Assembly: GCF_003337275.1 (NCBI RefSeq)
Contig: NZ_QPJQ01000027.1
Location: forward strand, 1 to 63,520
Origin: Marinomonas foliarum
GTDB taxonomy: Bacteria > Pseudomonadota > Gammaproteobacteria > Pseudomonadales > Marinomonadaceae
Direction: 5' to 3'
Length of the DNA stretch: 63,520 nucleotides
Below, piece by piece: positions 8,779 through 16,960 of the stretch. Position numbers and translations under genes: made by a program. Under the pieces are notes generated by a model. It ran no database searches. It saw nothing but the letters and a program-made list of their open reading frames with translations, and was not told the DNA's origin. Position 1 is the first letter of the stretch, and every line of letters begins with the position of its first letter.

Positions 8779-10011
8779 TCAGTTTTTCAGTTCTATTTTA
8801 TAGGTCATTGTCTTCGTCGAATTTGCTTTGATACTTCCGCTAAGATTTATGCCTTTGGCATTTGATTGAGTTGCCGTGTCGCTTTCTAATAACTCTACGA
8901 TACTATTAGTGCTGTGTTCGACAGAGTATTGCTGTGCTTTATCTGAATGGTTTTCGATTGTAGCAGTCCAGACTTGTGTAGTGGGGAGCTTTTCAGATGT
9001 TGCACTTACAAGGGTAAGATAACCGGTTACATCTTGGCTTTTATTGGTGGTCACTGTAAGAGGGTTATTTGCTCGAACAGTATTTAATGTAATGGTGTCA
9101 CTAGGGATCAGTAAACTTCCTTTTTTCCAAAATGTTTTATATGCCCCAGGGAAGCCGTCTTTAGGTAATGAAAAGCGCACGGTATTATAAAAGTTAAGGT
9201 CGATTTTCCCTGAGCTGTTTCCATAAGTATATAAGTTGGCTTGTTGGGTCTGCTTCTCTATTTTACTTTTGCTGCTTGGCAGCGATATTAGGGTATTGGA
9301 ATAAGGCGAAATAGAAAGAGAGTTTTCTTCCAGTGGGTAACTTATTTCGTTGTCTTGGTAATTTACCTCTTGTTTCATGTCGCCCATAGCAAGAGAGCTA
9401 CGTTCTATTTTAAAGCGCTGCGGGTTAGCGTTATTTGAGTAGTGTAACAAGCTCTTTCGAATATCAATCTGTGTGTTTGAGTGATTACTCAATAGGGCTT
9501 GTTGAGAAAGGGTGACCTGATTATTTTCAAATATTAGGCTGAGCTGTGGTGACCAAGAGAGTTGGTTAGTTTGATAGCTTACTGGAAACGCGAGTGCAGC
9601 TTGATCTTTCTTAGGCTCAGATTTTTCCAGAGGAATTAGATAAAAGTCATCCAGTGGTAATTGCGTGAGACGGCCATTAATCGAAAGCCACATACTGCGG
9701 TTATTTTGTTGTATTTGGGTGAGTGTGCCTGTGTAGTTTAAGTCTCTTTGTTTATGTTCGACCCTTACTTCTTGGCCAACTTCATTGATCCAATTAGTTG
9801 ATGAATCATTTTGTAAGTGGGTGATAGGGGCGAAGTTGTCTTGTAAGGGGAGCAATGTCCCAGAGATTGGAGACAGACTTATAGTCGGGTTGTTTTCAAC
9901 TATTTGACTGTTACTTAAGCCAATAACCGCGTCTATTGGGGCTGCAAAAATAGGTTGAGTTAAGGTACCTAAAAGAACGCTTACATATACGTAGGTTGGT
10001 TGCTTTTTCAT
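8779..10011 (-). CDS. exported DUF4139-like protein of unknown function
   Basis: A 410-aa predicted secreted or periplasmic protein with a signal peptide (1-23, ...TQPIFA). The body is beta-rich and low in Cys. Its arrangement resembles DUF4139 proteins: an N-terminal segment with a short SH3-like portion (RDLNYTGTLTQIQQNNRSMWLSINGRLTQLP), a middle describing LSWSPQLSLIFENNQ, and a C-terminal pair of strands rich in VWTATIENHSDKAQQYSVEH and MTYKIELKN. Family assignment is by pattern and is moderate. It lies upstream of tolC on the same strand but 196 bp away, and divergent from the flap endonuclease gene. No function can be stated. Confidence 0.7.
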   Translation of the reverse strand: MKKQPTYVYVSVLLGTLTQPIFAAPIDAVIGLSNSQIVENNPTISLSPISGTLLPLQDNFAPITHLQNDSSTNWINEVGQEVRVEHKQRDLNYTGTLTQIQQNNRSMWLSINGRLTQLPLDDFYLIPLEKSEPKKDQAALAFPVSYQTNQLSWSPQLSLIFENNQVTLSQQALLSNHSNTQIDIRKSLLHYSNNANPQRFKIERSSLAMGDMKQEVNYQDNEISYPLEENSLSISPYSNTLISLPSSKSKIEKQTQQANLYTYGNSSGKIDLNFYNTVRFSLPKDGFPGAYKTFWKKGSLLIPSDTITLNTVRANNPLTVTTNKSQDVTGYLTLVSATSEKLPTTQVWTATIENHSDKAQQYSVEHSTNSIVELLESDTATQSNAKGINLSGSIKANSTKTMTYKIELKN

Positions 10012-10132
10012 AACAGGGTCCTTTTGTGTTATTGAGATTTCATCATACTAGTTATCGTGATGCATGTTTACACATGTTACCCTATTAATGAATTTTGTCT
10101 GTAAAGCAAAGAAGTAAAAATAAGGGTTTGAT

Positions 10133-10915
10133 GTGGATAAAAAATTACTCATTATTGACGGTTTAAATTTAATTCGTCGACTGTATGCTGCATTAGAATC
10201 CGAGCAAGACTTAGGGCGTCGAGTGGAGCGTACGCAAAGTATTGCGATAGAAGCTTTGGCGAAGCTCTCCCATCAGTTTGAACCATCGTATGCCGTGGTT
10301 GTGTTTGATTCCAATGGAAAAACCTGGCGTCATAAAGTGTATCCAGAATATAAGCTTGGCCGAGTACCAATGGATGATGCTTTATTGGACTCATTAGCGG
10401 ATTTTGCCCGCGTCTTTCGCTTTAATAATTGGCCGTGTCTAAGAATAGATGGCTGGGAAGCGGATGACCTCATTGCAACGTTAGCTGTCAAAGCGGCACA
10501 GAATAATGTCAAATCTTATATCGTTTCTACGGACAAAGGCTTCACGCAATTGCTGGGGGATGATCGTATTCTACAATACGATTATTTTGCCAAATTGGGG
10601 TATGACAAAATTTGGGTGCCCGGTAAATATGGTGTGGAACCTCATCAGTTAACTGATTATTGGGCCTTGGTTGGTGATACAACAAACCGTATCCCAGGTG
10701 TTAAAGGGATTGGCCCTAAAACCGCACTGGGTATTATTCGTGAGTTCCCAACGATTGAAGATATTTATGCCAATACAGCGTCATTTTCGGAACGTATTCA
10801 GAAAATGTTGACAGGTGGATACGAGCAATGTCTTCTATCTCGATCCTTGGTTGAATTAAAAACCGATGTAGATATCGGTGTTCGACTTTCCCAACTTCGT
10901 TATCAACACAAATAA
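10133..10915 (+). CDS. xni: flap endonuclease Xni (exonuclease IX) family
   Basis: A structure-specific 5' nuclease related to the 5'-3' exonuclease domain of DNA polymerase I, but free-standing. Metal-ligand motifs are in order: LIIDGLNLIRR near residue 7, VVVFDSNGKTWRHKVYPEYK (arch and basic residues), DGWEADDLIATLA near 110 and STDKGFTQLL near 132. The helix-hairpin-helix GVKGIGPKTALGII, near 190, binds DNA. The 260-aa length matches Xni (about 250). The GTG start at 10133 is used; an ATG lies 2 nt upstream in another frame. It is monocistronic; gltX follows after 182 bp with its own promoter. Confidence 0.9.
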   Translation: MDKKLLIIDGLNLIRRLYAALESEQDLGRRVERTQSIAIEALAKLSHQFEPSYAVVVFDSNGKTWRHKVYPEYKLGRVPMDDALLDSLADFARVFRFNNWPCLRIDGWEADDLIATLAVKAAQNNVKSYIVSTDKGFTQLLGDDRILQYDYFAKLGYDKIWVPGKYGVEPHQLTDYWALVGDTTNRIPGVKGIGPKTALGIIREFPTIEDIYANTASFSERIQKMLTGGYEQCLLSRSLVELKTDVDIGVRLSQLRYQHK

Positions 10916-11032
10916 GCAATTAGCATAGTCAGTTAGAGATTTTATTTACTTGATTTTGCGGACGCCTAGCGGATGTGCAAGTAAAGTTTCATGAATATCA
11001 AACATCTAAGCGGAAAAGATAGTTCAGCCCTC

Positions 11033-11061
11033 TTACTCACAAGCTATGAGAGGCTTATAAT
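11033..11061 (+). promoter_or_regulatory. probable sigma-70 promoter for gltX
   Basis: A perfect -10 hexamer TATAAT lies at 11056-11061, 17 nt after a weak -35 (TTACTC, 11033-11038), and 36 nt before the gltX ATG. A hairpin (AGCC-c-TCT paired with AGAGGCT) overlaps the region just upstream of the -10. Assignment is by eye. Confidence 0.5.
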
Positions 11062-11097
11062 AGTGATATTTTCAGGCAACAGATAAATGAGATTGTT

Positions 11098-12579
11098 ATG
11101 TCAGAGGTAAGAACACGTATTGCGCCTTCACCAACAGGTGATCCGCATGTAGGAACTGCTTATATCGCGCTATTTAACATGGCGTTTGCTCGAAAAATGG
11201 GCGGTAAGTTTATTTTACGTATTGAAGATACGGATCAAACTCGCAGCACGCCAGAGTCTGAAAAAATGATTTTGGACGCACTTCGTTGGTTGGGTCTTGA
11301 TTGGGCAGAAGGTCCAGATGTTGGCGGAGAATACGGCCCTTATCGTCAAAGTGAAAGAGGCGATATTTACGGTCAGTATGCACAAGAACTGATTGAAAAA
11401 GGTCATGCATTTTATGCATTTGAGACAACGGAAGAGTTGGATCAGATGCGCATTGAACAAAAAGAGCAAGGTCTGCCGCAAAAGTATGATGGTAGAGCAC
11501 TCAAGCTGAGCCAAGAAGAGATTCAGGCAAAACTTGATGCGGGTGTTCCTTATGTTGTCCGTATGAAAATTCCTGAAGAGGGCGTTTGTGTTGTTCAAGA
11601 TATGCTGCGTGGCTCGATTGAAATCGATTGGGCTCAAGTGGATATGCAGGTATTGTTGAAAGCAGACGGCATGCCGACTTATCATTTGGCAAACGTTGTT
11701 GATGACCATTTGATGAAAATCACCCACGTTATTCGTGGCGAGGAATGGATTAACTCAGCACCTAAGCACATCTTGTTGTATCAATACTTTGGTTGGGATA
11801 TGCCGACATTGTGTCATATGCCACTTTTGCGTAACCCTGATAAGTCTAAGTTATCAAAACGTAAGAACCCGACGAGTATCTTGTACTATCAACGTATGGG
11901 TTATATGTCTGAAGCGGTAATCAATTATCTTGGCCGTATGGGCTGGTCTATGCCTGATGAGCGTGAAAAATTCTCGCTTGATGACATGATTGAGCATTTT
12001 GATATTCAGCGCGTTTCTTTGGGTGGCCCTGTTTTTGACGTTGAAAAATTGAGCTGGTTAAACGGTATGTGGATTCGTGAGAACCTATCTCCGGAAGCTT
12101 TTGCTCAGAAATACGTTGAATGGGCACTTAACCCAGAATATTTGATGAAAATTTTGCCTTTAGTGATGCCACGAGTAGAGACGTTCTCTGATGTTGCTGA
12201 TGTGGCGGGCTTTTTCTTAAAGGGTATGTTGCCTATAACTAAAGAAGATTTCTCTTCGATTAAGATGGAAGAAGAAACGCTTCGTAAAGCGATGCAGTTT
12301 GCCTTGTGGCGTCTAGAGGCGTTGAGCAAATGGGAAAAAGATAACATCTTTAATGAAATGAAGGCGCTAGCACAGGTTATGGAAATTAAGCCGAAGGATT
12401 TCTTTGCGCCTTTATTTGTGGCTATTTCTGGCACAACAGCGTCTGTTTCTGTCTTTGATTCAATGGCGATTCTAGGTTCTGATATTTCTCGTGCACGCAT
12501 GCGTACTGCGGTTAATGTTTTGGGCGGACCGTCTAAGAAAGAAGCTAAGCGTTGGGAAAAAGAATTTGCTGATTTGTAA
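11098..12579 (+). CDS. gltX: glutamyl-tRNA synthetase
   Basis: Class I aminoacyl-tRNA synthetase charging tRNA-Glu. The ATP-binding HIGH motif appears as HVGT in [18 protein letters not shown] at about residues 11-28, the form common in Pseudomonas-type enzymes. The KMSKS counterpart is KLSKRKN at about 249-255. The 493-aa length is normal. The C-terminal anticodon-binding domain ends with [12 protein letters not shown]. The ATG follows a promoter with a perfect -10. It is monocistronic, closed by a strong terminator shared with the convergent chemoreceptor gene. Confidence 0.97.
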   Translation: MSEVRTRIAPSPTGDPHVGTAYIALFNMAFARKMGGKFILRIEDTDQTRSTPESEKMILDALRWLGLDWAEGPDVGGEYGPYRQSERGDIYGQYAQELIEKGHAFYAFETTEELDQMRIEQKEQGLPQKYDGRALKLSQEEIQAKLDAGVPYVVRMKIPEEGVCVVQDMLRGSIEIDWAQVDMQVLLKADGMPTYHLANVVDDHLMKITHVIRGEEWINSAPKHILLYQYFGWDMPTLCHMPLLRNPDKSKLSKRKNPTSILYYQRMGYMSEAVINYLGRMGWSMPDEREKFSLDDMIEHFDIQRVSLGGPVFDVEKLSWLNGMWIRENLSPEAFAQKYVEWALNPEYLMKILPLVMPRVETFSDVADVAGFFLKGMLPITKEDFSSIKMEEETLRKAMQFALWRLEALSKWEKDNIFNEMKALAQVMEIKPKDFFAPLFVAISGTTASVSVFDSMAILGSDISRARMRTAVNVLGGPSKKEAKRWEKEFADL

Positions 12580-12610
12580 CAATCAGTCATTTCTGGCTCA
12601 TAGTAAATGA

Positions 12611-12646
12611 GACAAAAAAAACCGGCTTAGGCCGGTTTTTTTTGTC
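12611..12646. terminator. bidirectional intrinsic terminator between gltX and the chemoreceptor gene
   Basis: AAAAAAACCGGC pairs with GCCGGTTTTTTT around a TTAG loop. An A-run and a T-run flank the GC core, so it serves both converging transcripts. Confidence 0.9.
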
Positions 12647-12662
12647 TATTATTTGTATTGCA

Positions 12663-14552
12663 TTAACGAGTTGTAAAAACGCTCGTTTTCTTGTCTAGGC
12701 TGCTTACCTGATTGTGGATATCACGGGTATTGCCTTCAATGCTGTTGATGTAGCTGTTATCACGTTGAAGTTGTTGGGCAATCTTGTCCATCTCCTCACT
12801 CATGTGTACCGCTGTTTTAGCTACTTCTTGGATGGATCTTGCCATATCAATAGAAGACGCAGAGCTAGTCTGTGCATTTTGTTCTATGTCTCGAATAGCA
12901 AGTTCGGCTTTCTCACTGAACTCTTCAATGGCATGTAAGCTTTCTTGACCATTTTGCATTGTCTCTATCGCCGTTTGAGTAGATGTTTGAATCGTACTTA
13001 CAATGTCGGTGATTTTCGCTGTTGCATCTACGGTTTTTTCTGCAAGAGAGCGTACTTCATCTGCCACGACTGAGAAACCACGGCCAGCTTCACCTGCACG
13101 TGCAGCTTCAATGGCTGCGTTTAGTGCCAATAAGTTAGTCTGATTAGCTAGATCGTTGATCATGCCGATGACGTTGTCGATGTCTTTAGACAGTTGGCCT
13201 AGTTCGTTAAGTTGCTGGCTGGTTTTATTTACCACGCTGATGGTGCTAGACAGGTTGGATAGCGCACCTTTAATGGTTTCAGCACCTACTTTAGCAGACT
13301 CATAAGTATGTTGGGATTGGCTGCTTAGGCTTTCTGTGGTGTGTGAAATGCTTGAAATGGTGGTGGAGATCTCTTCTGTAGCGGCAGCTAGGGAGTTTGT
13401 TTGTTCGCTAACTGAACGATTGCTCTGAGCAATGTTTACAACAGATGTATTAAGTTCAGATACCATGTTGTTAACACCTTGTGTGGTATCAACGACTTCT
13501 CCAATAACGCTGCCTAGTCCATTTGTCATTTCATTGACCGAGCTACATAGAGAGTCAAACTCATCGTTGCGTTTATTATTTACATGCAGGCGTGCAGTTA
13601 GATCACCGCTTTTCACTTTGCCTAAATCTTTAATGATTTGACTTAGTGTTTTGTTAACGCTACTGCCGATACCCATCATCATTAGTGCTGAGATAATAGC
13701 AACAATTACACTGACAATAATTAGGCCGATACTGGCTTGCTGGGAGCTTTCGGATGCTTGTTGGCGTGCATCCAATACTGCTTTTTGCATGTATTCAGTA
13801 GCGACTAATCGTGTTTGAGCGAAGTCGCTTTTATTTACAGAGAATTGTGACTGTAGATTGTTTAATACTTGGTTTTCTTTGCCAAAGTTTTCTACGGCAG
13901 CAAAATACTGATTAATGACTTCGCCAAAGCGCTCTTCTAGACCAAAGTTTGTTACGCGTTTGTAGAATTTTTCATAGCGCTCCATGAAGGCTGCTTTGTT
14001 TTCTGGAGTAGGTTCAAAGATGAAGTTCTTTTCTGCTTCCCGAACAGGCAAGAACTCTTGTTTCACAAGGCTCAAGAAAGAGATGTCATCTGTTACTTTT
14101 TCACCAAGAGCGGAGATTTCACCTTTAAGGCCTGATGAACCGTTAAAGCCAACTTTTTGTCTCTGATTAACTAGCTGTACCAATGAGTCATTGTAATTGG
14201 CTAAAGAAGTGATAATGCTATTTAGGCTTTGTTGAGCCTGTGCTTCATCTTCAAGAAGCTCTAGATCTTTTTGAAGTGTTGCCATAAAAGCTTCATTGCT
14301 TGTTTGCAACTGCTCTAAATAGCTTTCGTAGGACGTGTTATCGACAGCAGATAGAGATTCATACTCTTCCATTAAGGTAATAATGAGAGTTGATAGGTTC
14401 TTATCAACACTTGTTAGTCGTTCGAATTTTGATGAAGATGTTTCTTGGACGTTTAACCCTTGCAGAGCAACGGCTGTGACAACAATGAACCCAAGAATAG
14501 CAGCGATCAGTAAGGAGAGTAATTTTGTACGAAAACTAAGGTTTGCCAACAT
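12663..14552 (-). CDS. methyl-accepting chemotaxis protein
   Basis: A transmembrane chemoreceptor that signals through CheW/CheA to the flagellar motor. TM1 covers about residues 10-30 and TM2 about 264-290, enclosing a roughly 230-residue periplasmic region that is almost wholly helical. That suggests a four-helix or helical-bimodular (HBM-like) sensor. A HAMP domain follows (about 290-345). The long cytoplasmic coiled coil carries the highly conserved hairpin tip [22 protein letters not shown] (near 465-490). The protein ends without an NWETF-type CheR-docking pentapeptide. The ligand is unknown. It is monocistronic and shares the terminator with gltX. Confidence 0.94.
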   Translation of the reverse strand: MLANLSFRTKLLSLLIAAILGFIVVTAVALQGLNVQETSSSKFERLTSVDKNLSTLIITLMEEYESLSAVDNTSYESYLEQLQTSNEAFMATLQKDLELLEDEAQAQQSLNSIITSLANYNDSLVQLVNQRQKVGFNGSSGLKGEISALGEKVTDDISFLSLVKQEFLPVREAEKNFIFEPTPENKAAFMERYEKFYKRVTNFGLEERFGEVINQYFAAVENFGKENQVLNNLQSQFSVNKSDFAQTRLVATEYMQKAVLDARQQASESSQQASIGLIIVSVIVAIISALMMMGIGSSVNKTLSQIIKDLGKVKSGDLTARLHVNNKRNDEFDSLCSSVNEMTNGLGSVIGEVVDTTQGVNNMVSELNTSVVNIAQSNRSVSEQTNSLAAATEEISTTISSISHTTESLSSQSQHTYESAKVGAETIKGALSNLSSTISVVNKTSQQLNELGQLSKDIDNVIGMINDLANQTNLLALNAAIEAARAGEAGRGFSVVADEVRSLAEKTVDATAKITDIVSTIQTSTQTAIETMQNGQESLHAIEEFSEKAELAIRDIEQNAQTSSASSIDMARSIQEVAKTAVHMSEEMDKIAQQLQRDNSYINSIEGNTRDIHNQVSSLDKKTSVFTTR

Positions 14553-14796
14553 AATATATCCTGCATTTTTTTATTATAGGTGGAACAGATAGACTTTCTG
14601 TTTAGTGCATGAAGTCAATTGCCTTCGTTTACGCATTGTCTATCAAAACATTACACTTATTTACATATCTATTCTATTTCTACTATGGCTAAGTTTGCAA
14701 TTAAATGAAATAAAAATATGGATTTATATTGTAGTACTTGTGTGAATGAATGTGACTGTAGCTGGCGTTTTGTTGCATTGTAGAGCGTTCTTTTGC

Positions 14797-15120
14797 TTAA
14801 AAGTCATGTGGGCTTAGCCATACTTCTGTTTTATGGGCGCCAAGGTAACTTATTTTTCCCTGATATCGAGCGATACCACTGGAGCTAAATTCGAACTTAT
14901 AGCTGCGTTTAATCTTGATTTGGCCGTGCTGCCAAGTCGGTCGCCATTCTGAACCTGCAACACTATCTTCTAATAATTGTAGGTTGAGAGATTCACAGTG
15001 TTTTTTTGCCATTATTAAGGCTTGTTCTCTAATGGTTGCATTGCGCCACCACGAGTAGATTGCAACAAAAACAAGTAACAAGATAACGATATCAGAAAGT
15101 TGTAGATTCATTTGTATCAA
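14797..15120 (-). CDS. DUF3301 domain-containing small membrane protein
   Basis: A 107-aa protein with one N-terminal membrane anchor (LSDIVILLLVFVAIYSWW, about 7-24). It is followed by the family-typical REQALIMAKKHCESLNLQLLEDSV segment and WRPTWQHGQIKIKRSYKFEFSS. This matches DUF3301 proteins, which are of unknown function in proteobacteria. The soluble part should face the cytoplasm or periplasm; orientation is not certain. It is a single gene on the minus strand downstream of fldB, separated from it by an intrinsic terminator and about 250 bp. Confidence 0.8.
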   Translation of the reverse strand: MIQMNLQLSDIVILLLVFVAIYSWWRNATIREQALIMAKKHCESLNLQLLEDSVAGSEWRPTWQHGQIKIKRSYKFEFSSSGIARYQGKISYLGAHKTEVWLSPHDF

Positions 15121-15179
15121 CTGTATGTATAAGAAAATTAAAGCTTTCTCTTACATCATAACGAATAGTGCCTAGAAGA

Positions 15180-15232
15180 AAAGAAAAATACGTGACTACC
15201 TCCAAGCAGGAGAGAAAGGAGAGGTAGCCACG
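15180..15232 (-). terminator. intrinsic terminator downstream of fldB
   Basis: On the minus strand CGTG-c/a-CTACCTC pairs across a purine-rich loop (15191-15232) and is followed by TATTTTTCTTTTC. The stem is 4 bp plus one mismatch plus 7 bp. It would end the araC-fldB transcript about 140 nt past the fldB stop. Confidence 0.7.
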
Positions 15233-15278
15233 TTCTTCACACAGTTTAGAGCAAGCTGTTAAATCATCTCATTGCGGT

Positions 15279-15341
15279 AAGCTAAATTTGGGCATTCGGG
15301 GCAGCGAATGTTTGGTGTACCAAATTAGTCGTTAGCTTTTT
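15279..15341. ncRNA. structured element with competing hairpins in the fldB 3' region
   Basis: On the plus strand, AAGCTAA (15279-15285) pairs with TTAGCTT (15332-15338), ATTTGG (15286-15291) with CCAAAT (15320-15325), and CATTCG (15293-15298) with CGAATG (15305-15310). A run of five T follows directly, so on this strand it reads like an intrinsic terminator or the 3' end of a small RNA. TTTGG at 15311-15315 can compete for the same CCAAA, giving an alternative hairpin. On the minus strand the element lies in the fldB 3' untranslated region. No known RNA family is recognised. Confidence 0.4.
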
Positions 15342-15369
15342 ATACTGCAATGGCCAGTCAGACGATAAT

Positions 15370-15906
15370 TTAAGCGGCTTCTACTGCTCTCTCTGCGTAA
15401 AGCTGGATGACCCACTGTTCTATGCGTTGATCAGTGAGGTCAAATTGCTGGTCCTCGTCGATTGCTAAACCAACGAAGTGTTCTTTGTTATTAATACAGG
15501 CTCGTGATGCTTCGAACTCATAACCTTCTGTCGGCCATTGACCAATAAAAGTAGCATTTGTTGGTAGGAGCTTTTCGTAAAGCCAGCCAACAGCATCAAC
15601 AAAGTAATCGCCATAACCGAATTGATCGCCCAGTCCATATAACGCTATTACGCTATCTTCAAGAGTCAGCTCAGCTAGGCTATCTCCAATGTCTTCCCAG
15701 TCAGATTGAATGCCACCAAAGTCCCAAGTTGGAATCCCTAGAATGAGCATGGAATACTGTTCAAGTTGGCTAAGCTCTATGTCTTTTATGTTGAACACAT
15801 CAACTTGCTCGCCTAGTTCTTCCCATTGTTTAACTATCTTGTGACCAACCTCTTCTGTGTTGTTGGTATCTGTGCCGTAAACGAGGGCGATAGATGATTG
15901 AGCCAT
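15370..15906 (-). CDS. fldB: flavodoxin FldB
   Basis: An FMN-binding single-electron carrier that replaces ferredoxin, typically when iron is short. The phosphate-binding loop is YGTDTNNTEE near residues 10-19. The flavin-contact segments ILGIPTWDFGGIQSDW (about 55-70) and ALYGLGDQFGYGDYF (about 88-102) match long-chain bacterial flavodoxins of the FldB type, and WPTEGYEF is also conserved. The 178-aa length is normal. It begins 28 nt after the AraC-type regulator on the same strand, with no terminator between, so a Fur-controlled araC-fldB operon is likely. A terminator follows at 15180-15232. Confidence 0.93.
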   Translation of the reverse strand: MAQSSIALVYGTDTNNTEEVGHKIVKQWEELGEQVDVFNIKDIELSQLEQYSMLILGIPTWDFGGIQSDWEDIGDSLAELTLEDSVIALYGLGDQFGYGDYFVDAVGWLYEKLLPTNATFIGQWPTEGYEFEASRACINNKEHFVGLAIDEDQQFDLTDQRIEQWVIQLYAERAVEAA

Positions 15907-15934
15907 ATCTAATATTATTCCTATAACTTAATGC

Positions 15935-16822
15935 TTAATGGATTTGTCCATACTGGTGGCTGTAGACACCAAAATATTTAATGAAAGCAGCTTCAAATTG
16001 GGCTTCTGAAAAACCGCTTTGGGCGACAATATGAGATTTTTCCGCAGGGTTTTCTCGCAATTTAAGTGCGGCTGATTCAATGCGGTTTAGAGTGAAATAG
16101 CTCTCTATTGATTTCCCTGTAAGGTATTTAAAGCCAATAGCAAGTGCCTCTGTATTCAGACCTACCGTGTGAGCTAGATTTTGAAGGTCAAGCTTATTTA
16201 GATCAGGTGTTTCGAGAAGGTTTTGTGCACTAAATAATTTACTCTGACAGCCTTCACACTGGGATAGATGGCTAAGCATTTGTAGTTGCTCTATCAAGGT
16301 AAAGATAAGAGAGTACAAATGGCCTGCTAAGCTAATTGAGTGGCTTTTATGGTTCAGAATATTGGTAAGAGCAGGGCGAGTATTGTCTGTCACCGGAAGT
16401 TGAATGACGGATTTTTCGTTGCCCAATTTGTTACGCATAGAGACAAAATGTTGAATCACTTGATCTTCTGTTTCACCTAAAACAGATGCTAGAAGAGACG
16501 GGCTAATATGTGCCTGCAGCAGACTAAACTCTTCGCCTTTCTTAATTAATATGTCGCCACTAATAGCGCGAGCTTGATAATTAATTTGTACAGATTGGAT
16601 ATCTTCAACTGTTTTTATTGGGCCTGTGCCTAAAAAAGAAAAATAAAGACCTGCTGGTGCTTCTTCGTGTATGGATACATCCGCATTGCTGCTTAGATGC
16701 TGGTTAAGTAAGTGCAAATTAGGAAGAAGGGTAAGTCGTTGCTTGTGACCAGATAGCCATGGTGTAGCTTGTTTGCTAATGCTGCCGCTATTGTCATAGA
16801 TGTCTTGCATGTTTAGTTGCAT
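15935..16822 (-). CDS. AraC family transcriptional regulator (PchR-like)
   Basis: A 295-aa regulator with a C-terminal AraC/XylS double helix-turn-helix (about 205-293: LDLQNLAHTVGLNTEALAIGFKYLTGKSIESYF, then AQSGFSEAQFEAAFIKYFG). The N-terminal half resembles siderophore-responsive PchR-type regulators. A CEGC motif sits near residue 190, just before the DNA-binding domain. A strong Fur-box match directly upstream indicates iron repression. No siderophore biosynthesis or TonB receptor gene is adjacent, so the effector and targets are unclear; fldB, 28 nt downstream, is the obvious co-transcribed partner. A role in iron homeostasis is inference. Confidence 0.85.
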   Translation of the reverse strand: MQLNMQDIYDNSGSISKQATPWLSGHKQRLTLLPNLHLLNQHLSSNADVSIHEEAPAGLYFSFLGTGPIKTVEDIQSVQINYQARAISGDILIKKGEEFSLLQAHISPSLLASVLGETEDQVIQHFVSMRNKLGNEKSVIQLPVTDNTRPALTNILNHKSHSISLAGHLYSLIFTLIEQLQMLSHLSQCEGCQSKLFSAQNLLETPDLNKLDLQNLAHTVGLNTEALAIGFKYLTGKSIESYFTLNRIESAALKLRENPAEKSHIVAQSGFSEAQFEAAFIKYFGVYSHQYGQIH

Positions 16823-16841
16823 CGTATGTCGCCCTTGAATC

Positions 16842-16860
16842 GATAATGGTTATCATTAAA
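16842..16860 (-). promoter_or_regulatory. Fur box upstream of the AraC regulator and fldB
   Basis: The site GATAATGGTTATCATTAAA matches the 19-bp Fur consensus at 15 positions by eye. It lies 19 nt upstream of the AraC-regulator ATG, where Fe-Fur would block transcription of araC-fldB. Iron-dependent flavodoxin expression is a common arrangement. Confidence 0.7.
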
Positions 16861-16881
16861 GTATTTTTGACGGTTTGATGC

Positions 16882-16919
16882 AAGTGATTCTCATTAAATA
16901 AATTATATGAGAATCACTT
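16882..16919. promoter_or_regulatory. perfect 13-bp inverted repeat upstream of the Fur box
   Basis: AAGTGATTCTCAT (16882-16894) and ATGAGAATCACTT (16907-16919) are exact inverted copies separated by 12 nt of AT-rich sequence. Each arm contains TGAGAATCA, which resembles a Fur half-site. The repeat lies between the dctD stop (16961) and the Fur box. It could be an operator for Fur or for the AraC protein, or a stem-loop ending the dctBD transcript; there is no U-tract, which weakens the last option. Confidence 0.6.
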
Positions 16920-16960
16920 TCTTAATATGTTTATTTGATGCAAATGCCGAGTAGAGTGGA

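Noticed and set aside
11215..11727. 170-aa minus-strand ORF within gltX
   Set aside because: It is a shadow of the conserved glutamyl-tRNA synthetase frame; the composition is Cys/His/Phe-rich and unnatural.
12105..12590. 161-aa minus-strand ORF over the gltX 3' end
   Set aside because: It lies entirely against the gltX frame and overlaps its terminator region; no family features.
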